Positions 25,654-34,634 of a stretch of DNA of 64,000 nt are shown one piece after another. The stretch is from Rossellomorea vietnamensis. GTDB lineage: Bacteria > Bacillota > Bacilli > Bacillales > Bacillaceae_B. The stretch is from NCBI RefSeq assembly GCF_025398035.1, contig NZ_CP104558.1, forward strand, positions 124,001 through 188,000, written 5' to 3'. The notes under the pieces were generated by a model. The model was not told the DNA's origin, did no database searches, and was given only the letters and a program-made list of their open reading frames with translations. The translations under genes and the position numbers were made by a program. Within the stretch, counting starts at the first letter, position 1. Each line of letters begins with the position of its first letter.

Positions 25654-26036
25654 GTTTGCTTTTTCTTTAAGAAATATTCCTCGGACTCTGGATTTTTCAC
25701 AATGTATAATTATAAATTTCCAGTCGTCTGAAGGAAGGTTTTTGTCATTGCGTCATACCCTGTGAAACCTTGGTGTGTATGGATTTGTGGAAGGTTTATT
25801 CCCTGGATGGATGCCATCATGGAAGGTATGCAAACCTGACGGGAAACGGATATGGATGTTTAAGGGATTCCGAGGTTGGGAAGTAAGTTAGAGTACCTGA
25901 TAGATGAGGGTATCAGTTGCAGTCATCCGAAAGAAGTGATAGGTTGATTAGAGTGCGAGAATAAAGGGATGGATGGTGATTCTATTACATTTCTGTTGCA
26001 AATAAGAAAAGATTCCCATTATTTCTTGATTTGTTC
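25654..26036. other. Non-coding stretch between spoIVA and hbs
   Basis: No supported gene on either strand. A TATAAT-like box lies at 25705-25710 with no good -35. The stretch holds short self-complementary pairs (for example CTGATA 25897-25902 with TATCAG 25911-25916, and AAACCT near 25765 with AGGTTT near 25792). A 35-codon frame at 25779-25886 lacks a ribosome site. It could be a long hbs leader or a small RNA; nothing was recognised. Confidence 0.4.
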
Positions 26037-26063
26037 TTGCTAAGGTTTATCTATTGTGATAAT
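26037..26063 (+). promoter_or_regulatory. Promoter of hbs
   Basis: TTGCTA (26037-26042), 15-bp spacer and an extended -10 TGTGATAAT. It would give a leader of about 145 nt. The strong GGGAGGAGGTG ribosome site fits a highly expressed gene. Confidence 0.5.
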
Positions 26064-26215
26064 CTTTTAACAGAATTGTTGTTGAATATTGATTCAGCAA
26101 CGTTTTCAAGCGTTTTTTCTACACATCATGTATAGAATTCGCTAAAGTTGTTTACTAATGATATTAAAGTAAATGAATCATGACTGAGACATTTCCTTGG
26201 GAGGAGGTGAATGGC

Positions 26216-26488
26216 ATGAACAAGACAGAACTTATCAATGCTGTTGCAGAAGCTGCTGAGCTATCTAAGAAGGACGCTACTAAAGCGGTTGACGCTGTTT
26301 TCGATACAATTCAAAATTCACTTGCAAACGGTGATAAAGTACAATTAATCGGATTCGGTAACTTCGAAGTACGTGAGCGTGCAGCCCGTAAAGGTCGCAA
26401 CCCACAAACAGGTGAAGAGATCGAAATCTCAGCTAGCAAAGTACCTGCTTTCAAACCAGGTAAAGCGCTTAAAGAAGCTGTAAAATAA
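26216..26488 (+). CDS. hbs: DNA-binding protein HU
   Basis: 90-residue nucleoid protein that binds and bends DNA as a dimer. Family landmarks: [40 protein letters not shown] (the DNA-binding arm) and [15 protein letters not shown]. The start at 26216 follows GGGAGGAGGTG; the frame is open to 26180. Codon use looks like that of a highly expressed gene (GTT, GCT, CGT, AAC preferred). Monocistronic with its own terminator. Confidence 0.97.
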   Translation: MNKTELINAVAEAAELSKKDATKAVDAVFDTIQNSLANGDKVQLIGFGNFEVRERAARKGRNPQTGEEIEISASKVPAFKPGKALKEAVK

Positions 26489-26511
26489 TTACATACTTTG
26501 AGCGTAACGGG

Positions 26512-26538
26512 AAGGTCGCATAATTATGCGGCCTTTTT
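26512..26538 (+). terminator. Terminator after hbs
   Basis: Stem AAGGTCGCAT / ATGCGGCCTT (one G-U pair) with AATT loop and a five-T run. Confidence 0.85.
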
Positions 26539-26642
26539 GTTTTTCTCTACTAGTATGAAGCGTCCTCCCGGAAATTATGTATGAAGTTTTCTTCTTTTAT
26601 CGTGTGTTTTATATTATGATAAAACTTCTAAAGCACTAGTCT

Positions 26643-26671
26643 TTGATGACATTATGGGCTTGTGCTAATAT
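26643..26671 (+). promoter_or_regulatory. Sigma-A promoter of folE-mtrB
   Basis: TTGATG, a 17-bp spacer and TAATAT, 45 bp before folE. Confidence 0.6.
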
Positions 26672-26716
26672 TAACAATGTTACTATTTCTTTAAGTTATT
26701 TTAGGAGGACAACATT

Positions 26717-27283
26717 ATGGCACAAGTCAATCATGGCCAAATAGAAGAGGCAGTTCGATTAATATTAGAAGCTATTGGAGAGAATCCTAATAGAGAAGGT
26801 TTATTAGATACGCCAAAACGCGTGGCGAAAATGTATGCAGAAGTTTTTTCGGGACTTGATCATGATCCGAAAGAATATTTTGAAACCATATTCAGTGAAG
26901 AACATGAAGAACTTGTCCTGGTAAAGGATATTCCATTCTATTCAATGTGCGAGCATCACCTTGTCCCTTTCTTCGGAAAAGCACATGTTGCGTATATTCC
27001 AAGGGATGGTAAGGTGGCAGGATTAAGTAAACTTGCAAGGGCAGTTGAATCCGTTGCCAAGCGCCCTCAGCTTCAAGAAAGAATCACATCCACAGTGGCG
27101 GATACGATCATGGAAACCCTCCTTCCTCACGGTGCCATGGTAGTCGTTGAAGCGGAGCATATGTGCATGACGATGAGAGGCGTGAAGAAGCCGGGATCCA
27201 GCACAGTGACGACAGCTGTCAGGGGGACGTTCAAAGAGGACGCTCAGGCACGCAGTGAAGTGCTTTCTTTTATAAAGAATTAG
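26717..27283 (+). CDS. folE: GTP cyclohydrolase I
   Basis: First step of tetrahydrofolate synthesis, GTP to 7,8-dihydroneopterin triphosphate. 188 residues; the zinc/catalytic region is [19 protein letters not shown] (Cys and His ligands) with the later Cys in [15 protein letters not shown]. It is called mtrA in B. subtilis because it heads an operon with mtrB, as here (12-nt gap). The ribosome site is TTAGGAGGAC. Confidence 0.96.
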   Translation: MAQVNHGQIEEAVRLILEAIGENPNREGLLDTPKRVAKMYAEVFSGLDHDPKEYFETIFSEEHEELVLVKDIPFYSMCEHHLVPFFGKAHVAYIPRDGKVAGLSKLARAVESVAKRPQLQERITSTVADTIMETLLPHGAMVVVEAEHMCMTMRGVKKPGSSTVTTAVRGTFKEDAQARSEVLSFIKN

Positions 27284-27295
27284 GAGTGACGACAA

Positions 27296-27517
27296 ATGAA
27301 TTCAAATGATTATATTGTCATCAAAGCAATTGAAGACGGCGTGAACGTGATCGGCCTGACAAGAGGGACGGACACAAGATTTCATCATTCAGAGAAGCTG
27401 GATAAAGGGGAAGTGATGATCGCCCAATTTACGGATCACACTTCTGCCATCAAAGTAAGAGGGAAAGCGACGATCGTCACCAGTTACGGCGAGGTTGAGA
27501 GTGATAATAAGAAATAA
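27296..27517 (+). CDS. mtrB: trp RNA-binding attenuation protein (TRAP)
   Basis: 73 residues that assemble into an 11-mer ring. It binds tryptophan and then GAG/UAG-repeat RNA to attenuate trp transcripts. The typical sequence is present: [40 protein letters not shown] and [15 protein letters not shown]. Second gene after folE. In B. subtilis its main target, trpEDCFBA, lies about 8 kb downstream; that operon is missing from the corresponding place here. Confidence 0.96.
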   Translation: MNSNDYIVIKAIEDGVNVIGLTRGTDTRFHHSEKLDKGEVMIAQFTDHTSAIKVRGKATIVTSYGEVESDNKK

Positions 27518-27550
27518 TCTTCTATTCTGCTTTCGGCTGATAGAGAGAAT

Positions 27551-27598
27551 AAAGGAGGGACGGACTAAGAAGTTTTCAGCTTCGTGGTCGTCCCCTTT
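27551..27598 (+). terminator. Imperfect terminator after folE-mtrB
   Basis: 27551-27565 pairs imperfectly with 27587-27598, with an inner GAAG/CTTC stem. The T-tract is short (CCCCTTTGTT). Confidence 0.5.
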
Positions 27599-27653
27599 GT
27601 TATAATCTCCTTAAGGGGTATGAGACTCATGCTCCCTATTGTGGAGGATTTTA

Positions 27654-27662
27654 TGGTATAAT
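27654..27662 (+). promoter_or_regulatory. Extended -10 promoter of hepS-menG-hepT
   Basis: TGGTATAAT 55 bp upstream of hepS. A second TATAAT occurs at about 27600. Confidence 0.55.
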
Positions 27663-27716
27663 ATTTAATGCTGAAATTTTTAGACCGATACATAGTAGAA
27701 ATGGGGATTACAGGGT

Positions 27717-28550
27717 ATGAAATTCATTGATTGTAACCATCAAGCGAATATCATTCATCAATACATAGAAGAGCAGTTGCATCACTCTTATCTAAAGGAA
27801 TATATTGATCAACCGTATATTGACCGGGACCGGATCTATTTTCTGCTCCTGCCTTTCGTAAGTGAAGGACGGACGATGAGTAAAGAAGTTGTACAGTGGA
27901 TTTCGACTGCCATGTTATTGCAGATAGCCCTTGATACACATGAAAAGGTTACAATCTCTGAACGTGATTCCTTGAAGGAAAGGCAGCTGACAGTACTCGC
28001 TGGAGTGTACTTCAGCAGCCTCTATTACAAGATCCTCGCAGAAACAGATGATGTTGAACTTATCTCACATTTAGCAAAAGCGATCAAAGAAATAAATGAA
28101 AGTAAAATTTCCATATACAAGGACGAACATAAAAGCATCGCTGAACTCATGAAGAAGTTAAAGACCAGGGAATCGGCGATTGTGTCCAACTTCTATCGTT
28201 CCTTTGAAGACAATCAGTGGATTGAGATCGTAGAAGAAGCCCTGCTTTACAAGAAGCTCGTTCAGGAGAAAATCAGTCTCGGGCATTCGCAGTATACGAG
28301 CTTCATACGGGCTTTGACCACTTTATCCAACCGGACAGATCAGGCTTCACCGGACTTCCATTTAACAAAGGAAGAAACGGGACATCTGCTGTCTCAAATA
28401 GATGAACTCATAGCAGTGACAAAGAGAAAGGTCCAGGGGCAGCTTGAGACCAGCGAGCCGGACACGCCCTATTTTAAGAAGCTTATTATAGAGCTGTTAC
28501 CTTACATGGAGCCTGAACCAATGACCAAACTATACGCGGAAGAAGGGTAA
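27717..28550 (+). CDS. hepS: Heptaprenyl diphosphate synthase component I
   Basis: The non-catalytic subunit that sets chain length together with HepT for the menaquinone side chain. 277 residues, mostly helical. It has the conserved segment ALDTHEKVTISERDSLKERQ followed by LTVLAGVYFSSLYYKILAE, then LAKAIKEINESKISIY. The subunit is poorly conserved outside these parts, so the call leans partly on position before menG and hepT. The ribosome site is weak (CAGGGT). menG starts 6 nt after its stop. Confidence 0.88.
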   Translation: MKFIDCNHQANIIHQYIEEQLHHSYLKEYIDQPYIDRDRIYFLLLPFVSEGRTMSKEVVQWISTAMLLQIALDTHEKVTISERDSLKERQLTVLAGVYFSSLYYKILAETDDVELISHLAKAIKEINESKISIYKDEHKSIAELMKKLKTRESAIVSNFYRSFEDNQWIEIVEEALLYKKLVQEKISLGHSQYTSFIRALTTLSNRTDQASPDFHLTKEETGHLLSQIDELIAVTKRKVQGQLETSEPDTPYFKKLIIELLPYMEPEPMTKLYAEEG

Positions 28551-28556
28551 AACAAC

Positions 28557-29258
28557 ATGCAGCAGTCGAAAGAACAAAAAGTTCACGGAGTATTTGAAAA
28601 GATTTATTCCAATTATGATAAGATGAACTCCGTAATCAGTTTCCAACAGCATATAAAGTGGAGAAAAGATACCATGAAGCATATGAATGTGAAGCCTGGC
28701 TCCAAGGCACTTGACGTTTGCTGCGGTACTGCGGACTGGACATTGGCCATGGGTGAAGAAGTCCGTGAGTCCGGCAGCGTGGTGGGTCTTGATTTCAGTC
28801 AAAATATGCTTTCAATCGGTAAAGAGAAAGTCAAAGAGTCCCACCTGAACAATATTGAACTGATTCATGGGAACGCCATGGAGCTCCCTTTCGACGATAA
28901 CACGTTTGATTATGTGACCATTGGCTTTGGTTTGCGAAATGTCCCTGACTATCTCCACGTCCTGAAGGAAATGAACCGGGTAGTGAAACCTGGAGGGATG
29001 GCCGTCTGCCTTGAAACCTCCCAACCTACCATGTTTGGATTCAAGCAGATGTATTACGCATATTTCCGTTTTGTGATGCCCCTGTTCGGGAAGATATTCG
29101 CCAAGAGCTTTAATGAATATTCCTGGCTTCAGGAATCTGCAAGGGATTTTCCGGGCATGAAGGAGCTTGCACAGATGTTTGAAGAAGCAGGCTTTAAAGA
29201 CATACACGTGAAGCCATATAGTGGCGGGGTTGCTGCCATGCATTCCGGCAGAAAGTAA
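28557..29258 (+). CDS. menG: Demethylmenaquinone methyltransferase
   Basis: Last step of menaquinone synthesis, methylation by S-adenosylmethionine. 233 residues, class I methyltransferase: [18 protein letters not shown] (motif I; the usual DxCCGTGD reads DVCCGTAD), [33 protein letters not shown] and the UbiE signature [20 protein letters not shown]. Middle gene of hepS-menG-hepT. Confidence 0.95.
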   Translation: MQQSKEQKVHGVFEKIYSNYDKMNSVISFQQHIKWRKDTMKHMNVKPGSKALDVCCGTADWTLAMGEEVRESGSVVGLDFSQNMLSIGKEKVKESHLNNIELIHGNAMELPFDDNTFDYVTIGFGLRNVPDYLHVLKEMNRVVKPGGMAVCLETSQPTMFGFKQMYYAYFRFVMPLFGKIFAKSFNEYSWLQESARDFPGMKELAQMFEEAGFKDIHVKPYSGGVAAMHSGRK

Positions 29259-29285
29259 GAAATTCGTAAATTAGGTGGAAAAACT

Positions 29286-30248
29286 ATGAAGCTAAACAGG
29301 ATGTATTCGTTTCTTAAGGCGGATATAGATGAAATTGAAAAGGAATTGGAAGTGGCGATCGAGTCAGAATCCCTGCTTTTACAAGAGGCCTCCCTTCACC
29401 TTCTTCAAGCAGGCGGGAAGAGGATCCGGCCGGTGTTTGTTTTGCTGTCTGCCAAATTCGGACAATACGATATTAATATTGTGAAAAATGTAGCGGTAGC
29501 ATTAGAGCTGATGCACATGGCTTCCCTCGTACACGACGATGTGATCGACGATGCAGAGTTGAGAAGAGGAAAACCGACGATTAAAGCCCAATGGGATAAT
29601 CGTATCGCGATGTATACAGGGGATTACATATTTGCACGGGCCCTTGAATATATGACATCTATAAAAGTTCCTGAAGCACATCAGATTTTATCACACACAC
29701 TGGTGGAATTATGTAAGGGTGAAATCGCTCAAATCGAAGATAAATATCGATTTGATCAGAACCTGCGGAATTATCTTTTACGGATCAAAAGGAAAACCGC
29801 CCTGCTTATTGCCGTAAGCTGCCAGCTAGGTGCTATTTCTTCCGGTGCGCCTGAAGAGATTCACAGGCGTCTTTACCGATTCGGTTACAATGTCGGAATG
29901 AGTTTTCAAATCACGGATGATATTCTGGACCTTACAGCAAGCGAGGAAGAACTCGGGAAACCCGCGGGAAGTGACTTGTGGCAAGGAAATATCACCCTTC
30001 CGATCCTGTATGCCATGGAAAACCCGGATTTGAAATCCAAGATTGAAAGAGTGACGGAATATACCACCCCCGACGAAATGAAAGAGGTCATATCTTCCAT
30101 CCTGGCTACCGATGCCATCGACCGGTCCCATGAACTCAGCAGGAGGTATCTGGATAGAGCCCTGAAGGACCTTGAGCACCTCCCATATAACCGGGTAAAG
30201 AAAAGCCTTAAAAATATCGCAAACTATATCGGCAAGAGAAAATATTAA
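29286..30248 (+). CDS. hepT: Heptaprenyl diphosphate synthase component II
   Basis: Catalytic subunit of the trans-prenyltransferase that makes the C35 chain of menaquinone-7. 320 residues, all-helical: GGKRIRPVFVLLS, first Asp-rich motif LVHDDVIDDAELRRGKPT (about residues 83-100), GDYIFARALE and second Asp-rich motif QITDDILDLTASEEELGKPA. The start follows TTAGGTGG. Last gene of its operon. Confidence 0.96.
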   Translation: MKLNRMYSFLKADIDEIEKELEVAIESESLLLQEASLHLLQAGGKRIRPVFVLLSAKFGQYDINIVKNVAVALELMHMASLVHDDVIDDAELRRGKPTIKAQWDNRIAMYTGDYIFARALEYMTSIKVPEAHQILSHTLVELCKGEIAQIEDKYRFDQNLRNYLLRIKRKTALLIAVSCQLGAISSGAPEEIHRRLYRFGYNVGMSFQITDDILDLTASEEELGKPAGSDLWQGNITLPILYAMENPDLKSKIERVTEYTTPDEMKEVISSILATDAIDRSHELSRRYLDRALKDLEHLPYNRVKKSLKNIANYIGKRKY

Positions 30249-30268
30249 GAAAATTTAAAATGGAAACG

Positions 30269-30297
30269 TTGCCAAAACCCCCAATCAGTGTTACTAT
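30269..30297 (+). promoter_or_regulatory. Sigma-A promoter of ndk
   Basis: TTGCCA, 17-bp spacer and TACTAT, 52 bp before ndk. Confidence 0.6.
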
Positions 30298-30349
30298 TTT
30301 CGTGGGATGTCCTTAGGAATTCCATACATACATATTAGGAGTGGGGAAG

Positions 30350-30796
30350 ATGGAAAAGACATTTTTAATGGTTAAGCCGGACGGCGTACAAAGAGGGTTA
30401 ATCGGTGATATCGTATCACGTTTTGAAAAAAAGGGCTTTCAATTAGTAGGTGCCAAGCTTATGAGCATTTCAAACGAGCTTGCAGAAGAGCATTATGGTG
30501 AGCACAAAGAACGACCATTCTTTGGGGAACTTGTTGATTTTATTACTTCCGGACCTGTATTTGCAATGGTTTGGCAGGGTGAAAACGTCATCACGACTGC
30601 ACGTGGCATGATGGGGGCGACAAATCCTAAGGATGCCGCTCTTGGTACGATCCGCGGGGATTTCGGTCTGACTGTAGGCAAGAACATCATCCACGGTTCC
30701 GACTCTGCTGAAAGCGCTGTAAGAGAAATCGGTCTATTTTTCAAAGAAGAAGAATTGGTTGAATATTCTAAGTTAATGAACGAGTGGGTATACTAA
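30350..30796 (+). CDS. ndk: Nucleoside diphosphate kinase
   Basis: Balances NTP pools by phosphate transfer through a phosphohistidine. 148 residues; [20 protein letters not shown], and the active-site histidine in [16 protein letters not shown] (about residue 115). The start at 30350 has TAGGAGTG upstream; a GTG at 30341 is rejected because it overlaps that site. Monocistronic, own promoter and terminator. Confidence 0.97.
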   Translation: MEKTFLMVKPDGVQRGLIGDIVSRFEKKGFQLVGAKLMSISNELAEEHYGEHKERPFFGELVDFITSGPVFAMVWQGENVITTARGMMGATNPKDAALGTIRGDFGLTVGKNIIHGSDSAESAVREIGLFFKEEELVEYSKLMNEWVY

Positions 30797-30813
30797 TAGC
30801 CTTTGCTATTTAG

Positions 30814-30845
30814 AAGCAGGTCGCAATTTGCGGCTTGCTTTTTTC
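30814..30845 (+). terminator. Terminator after ndk
   Basis: Stem AAGCAGGTCGCA / TGCGGCTTGCTT (two G-U pairs) followed by a six-T run. Confidence 0.85.
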
Positions 30846-30937
30846 TATGGACAAAGGTTTAACTTTCCCCTGAAATGTTCGATATAGATAATATAGCTTT
30901 ATACCTTTATCTCGCAGCAAAGAGAGTGTGGATCTGA

Positions 30938-31711
30938 ATGTCAAATGATTATAGTGAATTTATTCAAGGGGTTAAACGAAAAACAGGTATTGATCTTTCC
31001 CTATATAAAGAAGCACAGATGAAGAGGAGACTGACTGCTCTTTATGAAAAGAAAGGGTATGGAAGTTTTCAGGAATTCTTTGGTGCGTTGAATCGGGATC
31101 GAGAAGAAATGGAAGGGTTTCTGGATCGTATGACCATCAACGTGTCAGAATTCTTTCGTAACTACAAGCGTTGGGAAATACTGGAGACGAAGATCCTTCC
31201 GAGACTGTTAAGTGAGAATCCCTCGCTGAGAGTATGGAGTGCAGCATGCTCAACCGGGGAAGAGCCTTACACCCTTTCCATGATGCTGTCGAAGTATATG
31301 GCCCTCTCAAACGGTTCCATCACAGCCACAGACATAGACAAAAATGCCCTTCAACGGGCCATGAACGGGGTCTATCCGGAAAGGTCACTATCCGAACTCC
31401 CGGAAGAAATGAAAAAAGTCCATTTCACCCAGGAGGGACCTTTATTTAAACTGAAGGATGAAGTGAAGCGAACGGTGAACTTTAAGCAGCAAAACCTGCT
31501 TTCAGACCCATTCGAAGGGAAATATGATTTAATCGTGTGCAGAAATGTCATGATCTATTTCACCGAAGAAGCCAAAAACCTCCTTTACCATAAATTCAAT
31601 CATTCACTAAAGCCAGGCGGCGTGCTCTTCGTAGGAAGCACAGAACAAATATTCAACCCCTCACAATACGGCTTCGAAACAGAAGACACCTTCTTCTACA
31701 AAAAAATATAA
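30938..31711 (+). CDS. cheR: Chemotaxis receptor methyltransferase CheR
   Basis: Methylates glutamates of chemoreceptors using S-adenosylmethionine. 257 residues; N-terminal helical domain with YKEAQMKRRLTALYEKKG, then TINVSEFFRN, motif I WSAACSTGEEPYTLSM and VCRNVMIYF. Length equals that of B. subtilis CheR. No other chemotaxis gene is nearby, as in B. subtilis, where cheR also sits alone between ndk and aroF. Confidence 0.95.
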   Translation: MSNDYSEFIQGVKRKTGIDLSLYKEAQMKRRLTALYEKKGYGSFQEFFGALNRDREEMEGFLDRMTINVSEFFRNYKRWEILETKILPRLLSENPSLRVWSAACSTGEEPYTLSMMLSKYMALSNGSITATDIDKNALQRAMNGVYPERSLSELPEEMKKVHFTQEGPLFKLKDEVKRTVNFKQQNLLSDPFEGKYDLIVCRNVMIYFTEEAKNLLYHKFNHSLKPGGVLFVGSTEQIFNPSQYGFETEDTFFYKKI

Positions 31712-31744
31712 ACAACGGCGATGTCAATCCGCATAGTAGAATCC

Positions 31745-31773
31745 CTTCTTCATCCCTTAGGCTGATGAAGAAG
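31745..31773 (+). other. Perfect hairpin between cheR and aroF without a T-run
   Basis: CTTCTTCATC pairs with GATGAAGAAG around a 9-nt loop, 34 nt after cheR. No T-tract follows, so it is a poor terminator. It may protect the cheR mRNA end or form part of an aroF leader. The rest of 31774-31925 has AT-rich promoter-like sequence but no clear boxes. Confidence 0.5.
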
Positions 31774-31925
31774 TGGACTCTCAAAATGTGAAGGGTTCAC
31801 ATCGTTTTATATTTTTCAGGAAAATAGAATATTAGAAAAGTTTTTAAACGTAAGGACTAGGAAAGAATATAAATTCTATGTTATATTGGTACATAATTCT
31901 TTAACGAGTTGAAGGGGGAAAGTAA

Positions 31926-33098
31926 ATGAGATACTTAACATCTGGAGAATCACATGGACCACAGTTAACGACCATCATTGAAGGGCTGCCGGCTGGAATG
32001 CCGCTTGAAGCTGAAGATATAAATGAAAACCTGGCAAGAAGGCAGAAAGGCTATGGGCGCGGACGAAGAATGCAAATAGAAAAGGACCGTGCTTCGATTG
32101 TCGGCGGGGTAAGGCACGGATATACCCTAGGCTCTCCTTTAGGATTGGTTGTGGAGAATAAAGACTGGACTCACTGGACGAAGGTGATGGGAATCGAACC
32201 CCTTCTTGAGGGTGGGGAAGAAGAAGTGAAGAGGAAGATCTCGAGACCGAGACCAGGTCACGCGGATCTCGTCGGCGGAATGAAATATGGACATAGAGAT
32301 TTAAGGAATGTCCTGGAACGTTCGTCTGCCAGGGAGACGACTGTAAGGGTGGCTGCAGGAGCCGTTGCTAAGAAGCTGTTGAAGCTATTGGATATAGAAG
32401 TCGTCGGACATGTCCTTGAAATCGGAGGCATTAAAGCCGAAAAGCTTCATTATGATTCAATAAATGAACTGAGAGAGATCACGGAAGAATCTCCTGTCCG
32501 CTGCCTGGATGAAGAGGCTGCCGGGAAAATGATGAACCTGATAGATGAAGCAAAGCAGAATGGGGATTCCATAGGCGGGGTCGTGGAAGTCATCGTTGAG
32601 GGGATGCCTGCAGGAGTGGGCAGTTATGTTCATTATGACCGTAAGCTTGATGCGAAAATTGCCATGGCTGTCATGAGTATCAATGCATTTAAAGGGGTAG
32701 AATTCGGCTTGGGCTTTGAAATGGCAAGAAAGCCTGGAAGTGAAGTGCATGATGAAATTGCATGGAGCGAAGAGCTTGGGTACTACAGGAAAACGAATCG
32801 TTTAGGAGGATTTGAAGGAGGTATGACAACGGGTATGCCAATCCGTGTCAAAGGTGTCATGAAGCCGATCCCGACTCTCTACAAGCCTCTCCAGAGTGTG
32901 GACATCGAAACGAAGGAACCCTTTAAAGCAAGCATCGAGAGGTCGGACAGTTGTGCGGTTCCAGCTGCGAGCGTAGTAGCGGAAGCCGTAGTGGCATGGG
33001 AACTTGCCGCTGGCATCGTCGAACAATTCAATAGTGATCAATTTGAGAAACTTCGTCAGGATATCAATAGACAACGCCAGGATTCAAAGGAGTATTAA
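31926..33098 (+). CDS. aroF: Chorismate synthase
   Basis: Converts EPSP to chorismate using reduced FMN. 390 residues with [50 protein letters not shown] and [20 protein letters not shown], all standard. Named aroF in B. subtilis (aroC in E. coli). Ribosome site GAAGGGGGAAAG. First gene of the aromatic block; aroB begins 4 nt after its stop. Confidence 0.97.
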   Translation: MRYLTSGESHGPQLTTIIEGLPAGMPLEAEDINENLARRQKGYGRGRRMQIEKDRASIVGGVRHGYTLGSPLGLVVENKDWTHWTKVMGIEPLLEGGEEEVKRKISRPRPGHADLVGGMKYGHRDLRNVLERSSARETTVRVAAGAVAKKLLKLLDIEVVGHVLEIGGIKAEKLHYDSINELREITEESPVRCLDEEAAGKMMNLIDEAKQNGDSIGGVVEVIVEGMPAGVGSYVHYDRKLDAKIAMAVMSINAFKGVEFGLGFEMARKPGSEVHDEIAWSEELGYYRKTNRLGGFEGGMTTGMPIRVKGVMKPIPTLYKPLQSVDIETKEPFKASIERSDSCAVPAASVVAEAVVAWELAAGIVEQFNSDQFEKLRQDINRQRQDSKEY

Positions 33099-33102
33099 TG
33101 AA

Positions 33103-34185
33103 ATGAAACAGGTAACCATTCAAACTGCTTCCAAGACATATGGCGTGAATATTGGAGTGGAGATGACGAATGAGATTGTTTCTTTTATTAAGAAGTCCTT
33201 CCCTGATGTTTCAAAGCTATGGCTTATTGCCGATGAAGCCGTATATAAGCTCCATGGGCAAGCTTTCTCGAATGAACTCGGTCATTCCTTCGATGTAACC
33301 ATTTATCAAGCGCCCAAAGGGGAAAAAGCGAAAAGCTTTGCCACGTATGAAGAAGCGATAACACATGGGCTCAAGCATAGAGTAGATCGCAAATCCATCG
33401 TGATTGCTTTCGGTGGCGGTGCCATAGGTGATCTTGCGGGCTTTATCGCATCCACCTATATGAGGGGGGTCCCTTTCATCAGCGTTCCGACCACGATCCT
33501 TGCACATGACAGTGCAGTGGGAGGGAAAGTCGCGATCAATCACCCCCTGGGGAAAAATATGGTCGGACAGTTTTATCAGCCGGAAGGCGTATTCTTTGAT
33601 TTGAATTACTTTTCGAGCCTCCCTATAACGGAAATACGATCGGGATTCGCTGAAGTGATCAAACATGCCTTCTTGTCTGACCGTGAGTTCCTGCAGGATC
33701 TCATGCACTCTTTCCAATCGCCTGAAAACATGGATGAAAGCTTTTTAACAGATTGCCTGATCAGGGGAATACAGGTTAAGGGAGACATTGTATCAAAGGA
33801 TGAACGGGAGTCAAATATCCGGGCTTTCTTAAATTTCGGACACACTTACGGGCACGCAGTTGAAAGTGCAAGCGGCTATGGGAATCGGACTCACGGGGAG
33901 TCGGTCATGATCGGGATGGTCTATGCTTTATTTCTCAGTGAACGCTACTGCAACCTGTCATTTGACATGGATGGGTTCATAGGATGGATCAAATCTCTCG
34001 GGTACAATCTGAAGGTTCCTTCCAACATCGGTTTTGACACATTATACGAGGGGATGAAGCGTGATAAGAAATCCCAGAACGGCAATCCGGTTTTTGTGTT
34101 GTTGAAGGAGGTCGGTGAACCCGTGATGGCAGACGTTACGGAGGAGGATTTAAAACAGGCGGATGCATACATTCGACAGTTATAG
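33103..34185 (+). CDS. aroB: 3-dehydroquinate synthase
   Basis: Second shikimate-pathway step; NAD- and metal-dependent. 360 residues: FGGGAIGDLAGFIASTYMRG, VPTTILAHDSAVGGKVAINH, AEVIKHAFLSD and the zinc-ligand region FLNFGHTYGHAVE. The start at 33103 follows AAAGGAGT; the frame is open back into aroF to 33004 but lacks a ribosome site there. Confidence 0.97.
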   Translation: MKQVTIQTASKTYGVNIGVEMTNEIVSFIKKSFPDVSKLWLIADEAVYKLHGQAFSNELGHSFDVTIYQAPKGEKAKSFATYEEAITHGLKHRVDRKSIVIAFGGGAIGDLAGFIASTYMRGVPFISVPTTILAHDSAVGGKVAINHPLGKNMVGQFYQPEGVFFDLNYFSSLPITEIRSGFAEVIKHAFLSDREFLQDLMHSFQSPENMDESFLTDCLIRGIQVKGDIVSKDERESNIRAFLNFGHTYGHAVESASGYGNRTHGESVMIGMVYALFLSERYCNLSFDMDGFIGWIKSLGYNLKVPSNIGFDTLYEGMKRDKKSQNGNPVFVLLKEVGEPVMADVTEEDLKQADAYIRQL

Positions 34186-34231
34186 ATCCTGTCGCAAGTA
34201 GAGAATATCAATAAAAAGGGAGAGTGGAAGA

Positions 34232-34594
34232 ATGATCAGGGGAATTCGAGGTGCCACTACAGCAGATCGTGATGATGAAAAGGAAATTCTCCTTTCAACT
34301 GAAAGTCTCTTAAAGGAAATGATTTTACATAATAATATTTCGGCGGAAAATGTCGCATCCGTATTTATTTCTGCCACACATGATATTACGAGCGTGTTTC
34401 CAGCCAAAGCATTAAGGGGATTCGAAGAGTGGAAATATGTCCCGGTTATGTGCATGCAGGAATTGGACGTACCCCATGGACTGTCCCGCTGTATCAGGGT
34501 GATGATTCACTATAATACCTCAACACATCAGAGTGACATCAAACATATTTATATGAAAAATGCAGTCAGCCTTCGTCCTGACTTGAAGAAGTAA
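34232..34594 (+). CDS. aroH: Chorismate mutase, AroH class
   Basis: Monofunctional trimeric chorismate mutase that makes prephenate. 120 residues: MIRGIRGATTADRDDEKEIL, SVFISATHDITSVFPAKALR and DVPHGLSRCIRVMIHYNT with the active-site arginines. In B. subtilis trpE follows directly; here only 40 nt separate it from hisC. Confidence 0.95.
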   Translation: MIRGIRGATTADRDDEKEILLSTESLLKEMILHNNISAENVASVFISATHDITSVFPAKALRGFEEWKYVPVMCMQELDVPHGLSRCIRVMIHYNTSTHQSDIKHIYMKNAVSLRPDLKK

Positions 34595-34634
34595 TAAGCG
34601 GCCATTATGAAAACGACTGAAAGGAAGTTTAAAC

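Noticed and set aside
25779-25886. 35-codon frame in the spoIVA-hbs gap
   Set aside because: No Shine-Dalgarno, no recognisable sequence; probably chance.
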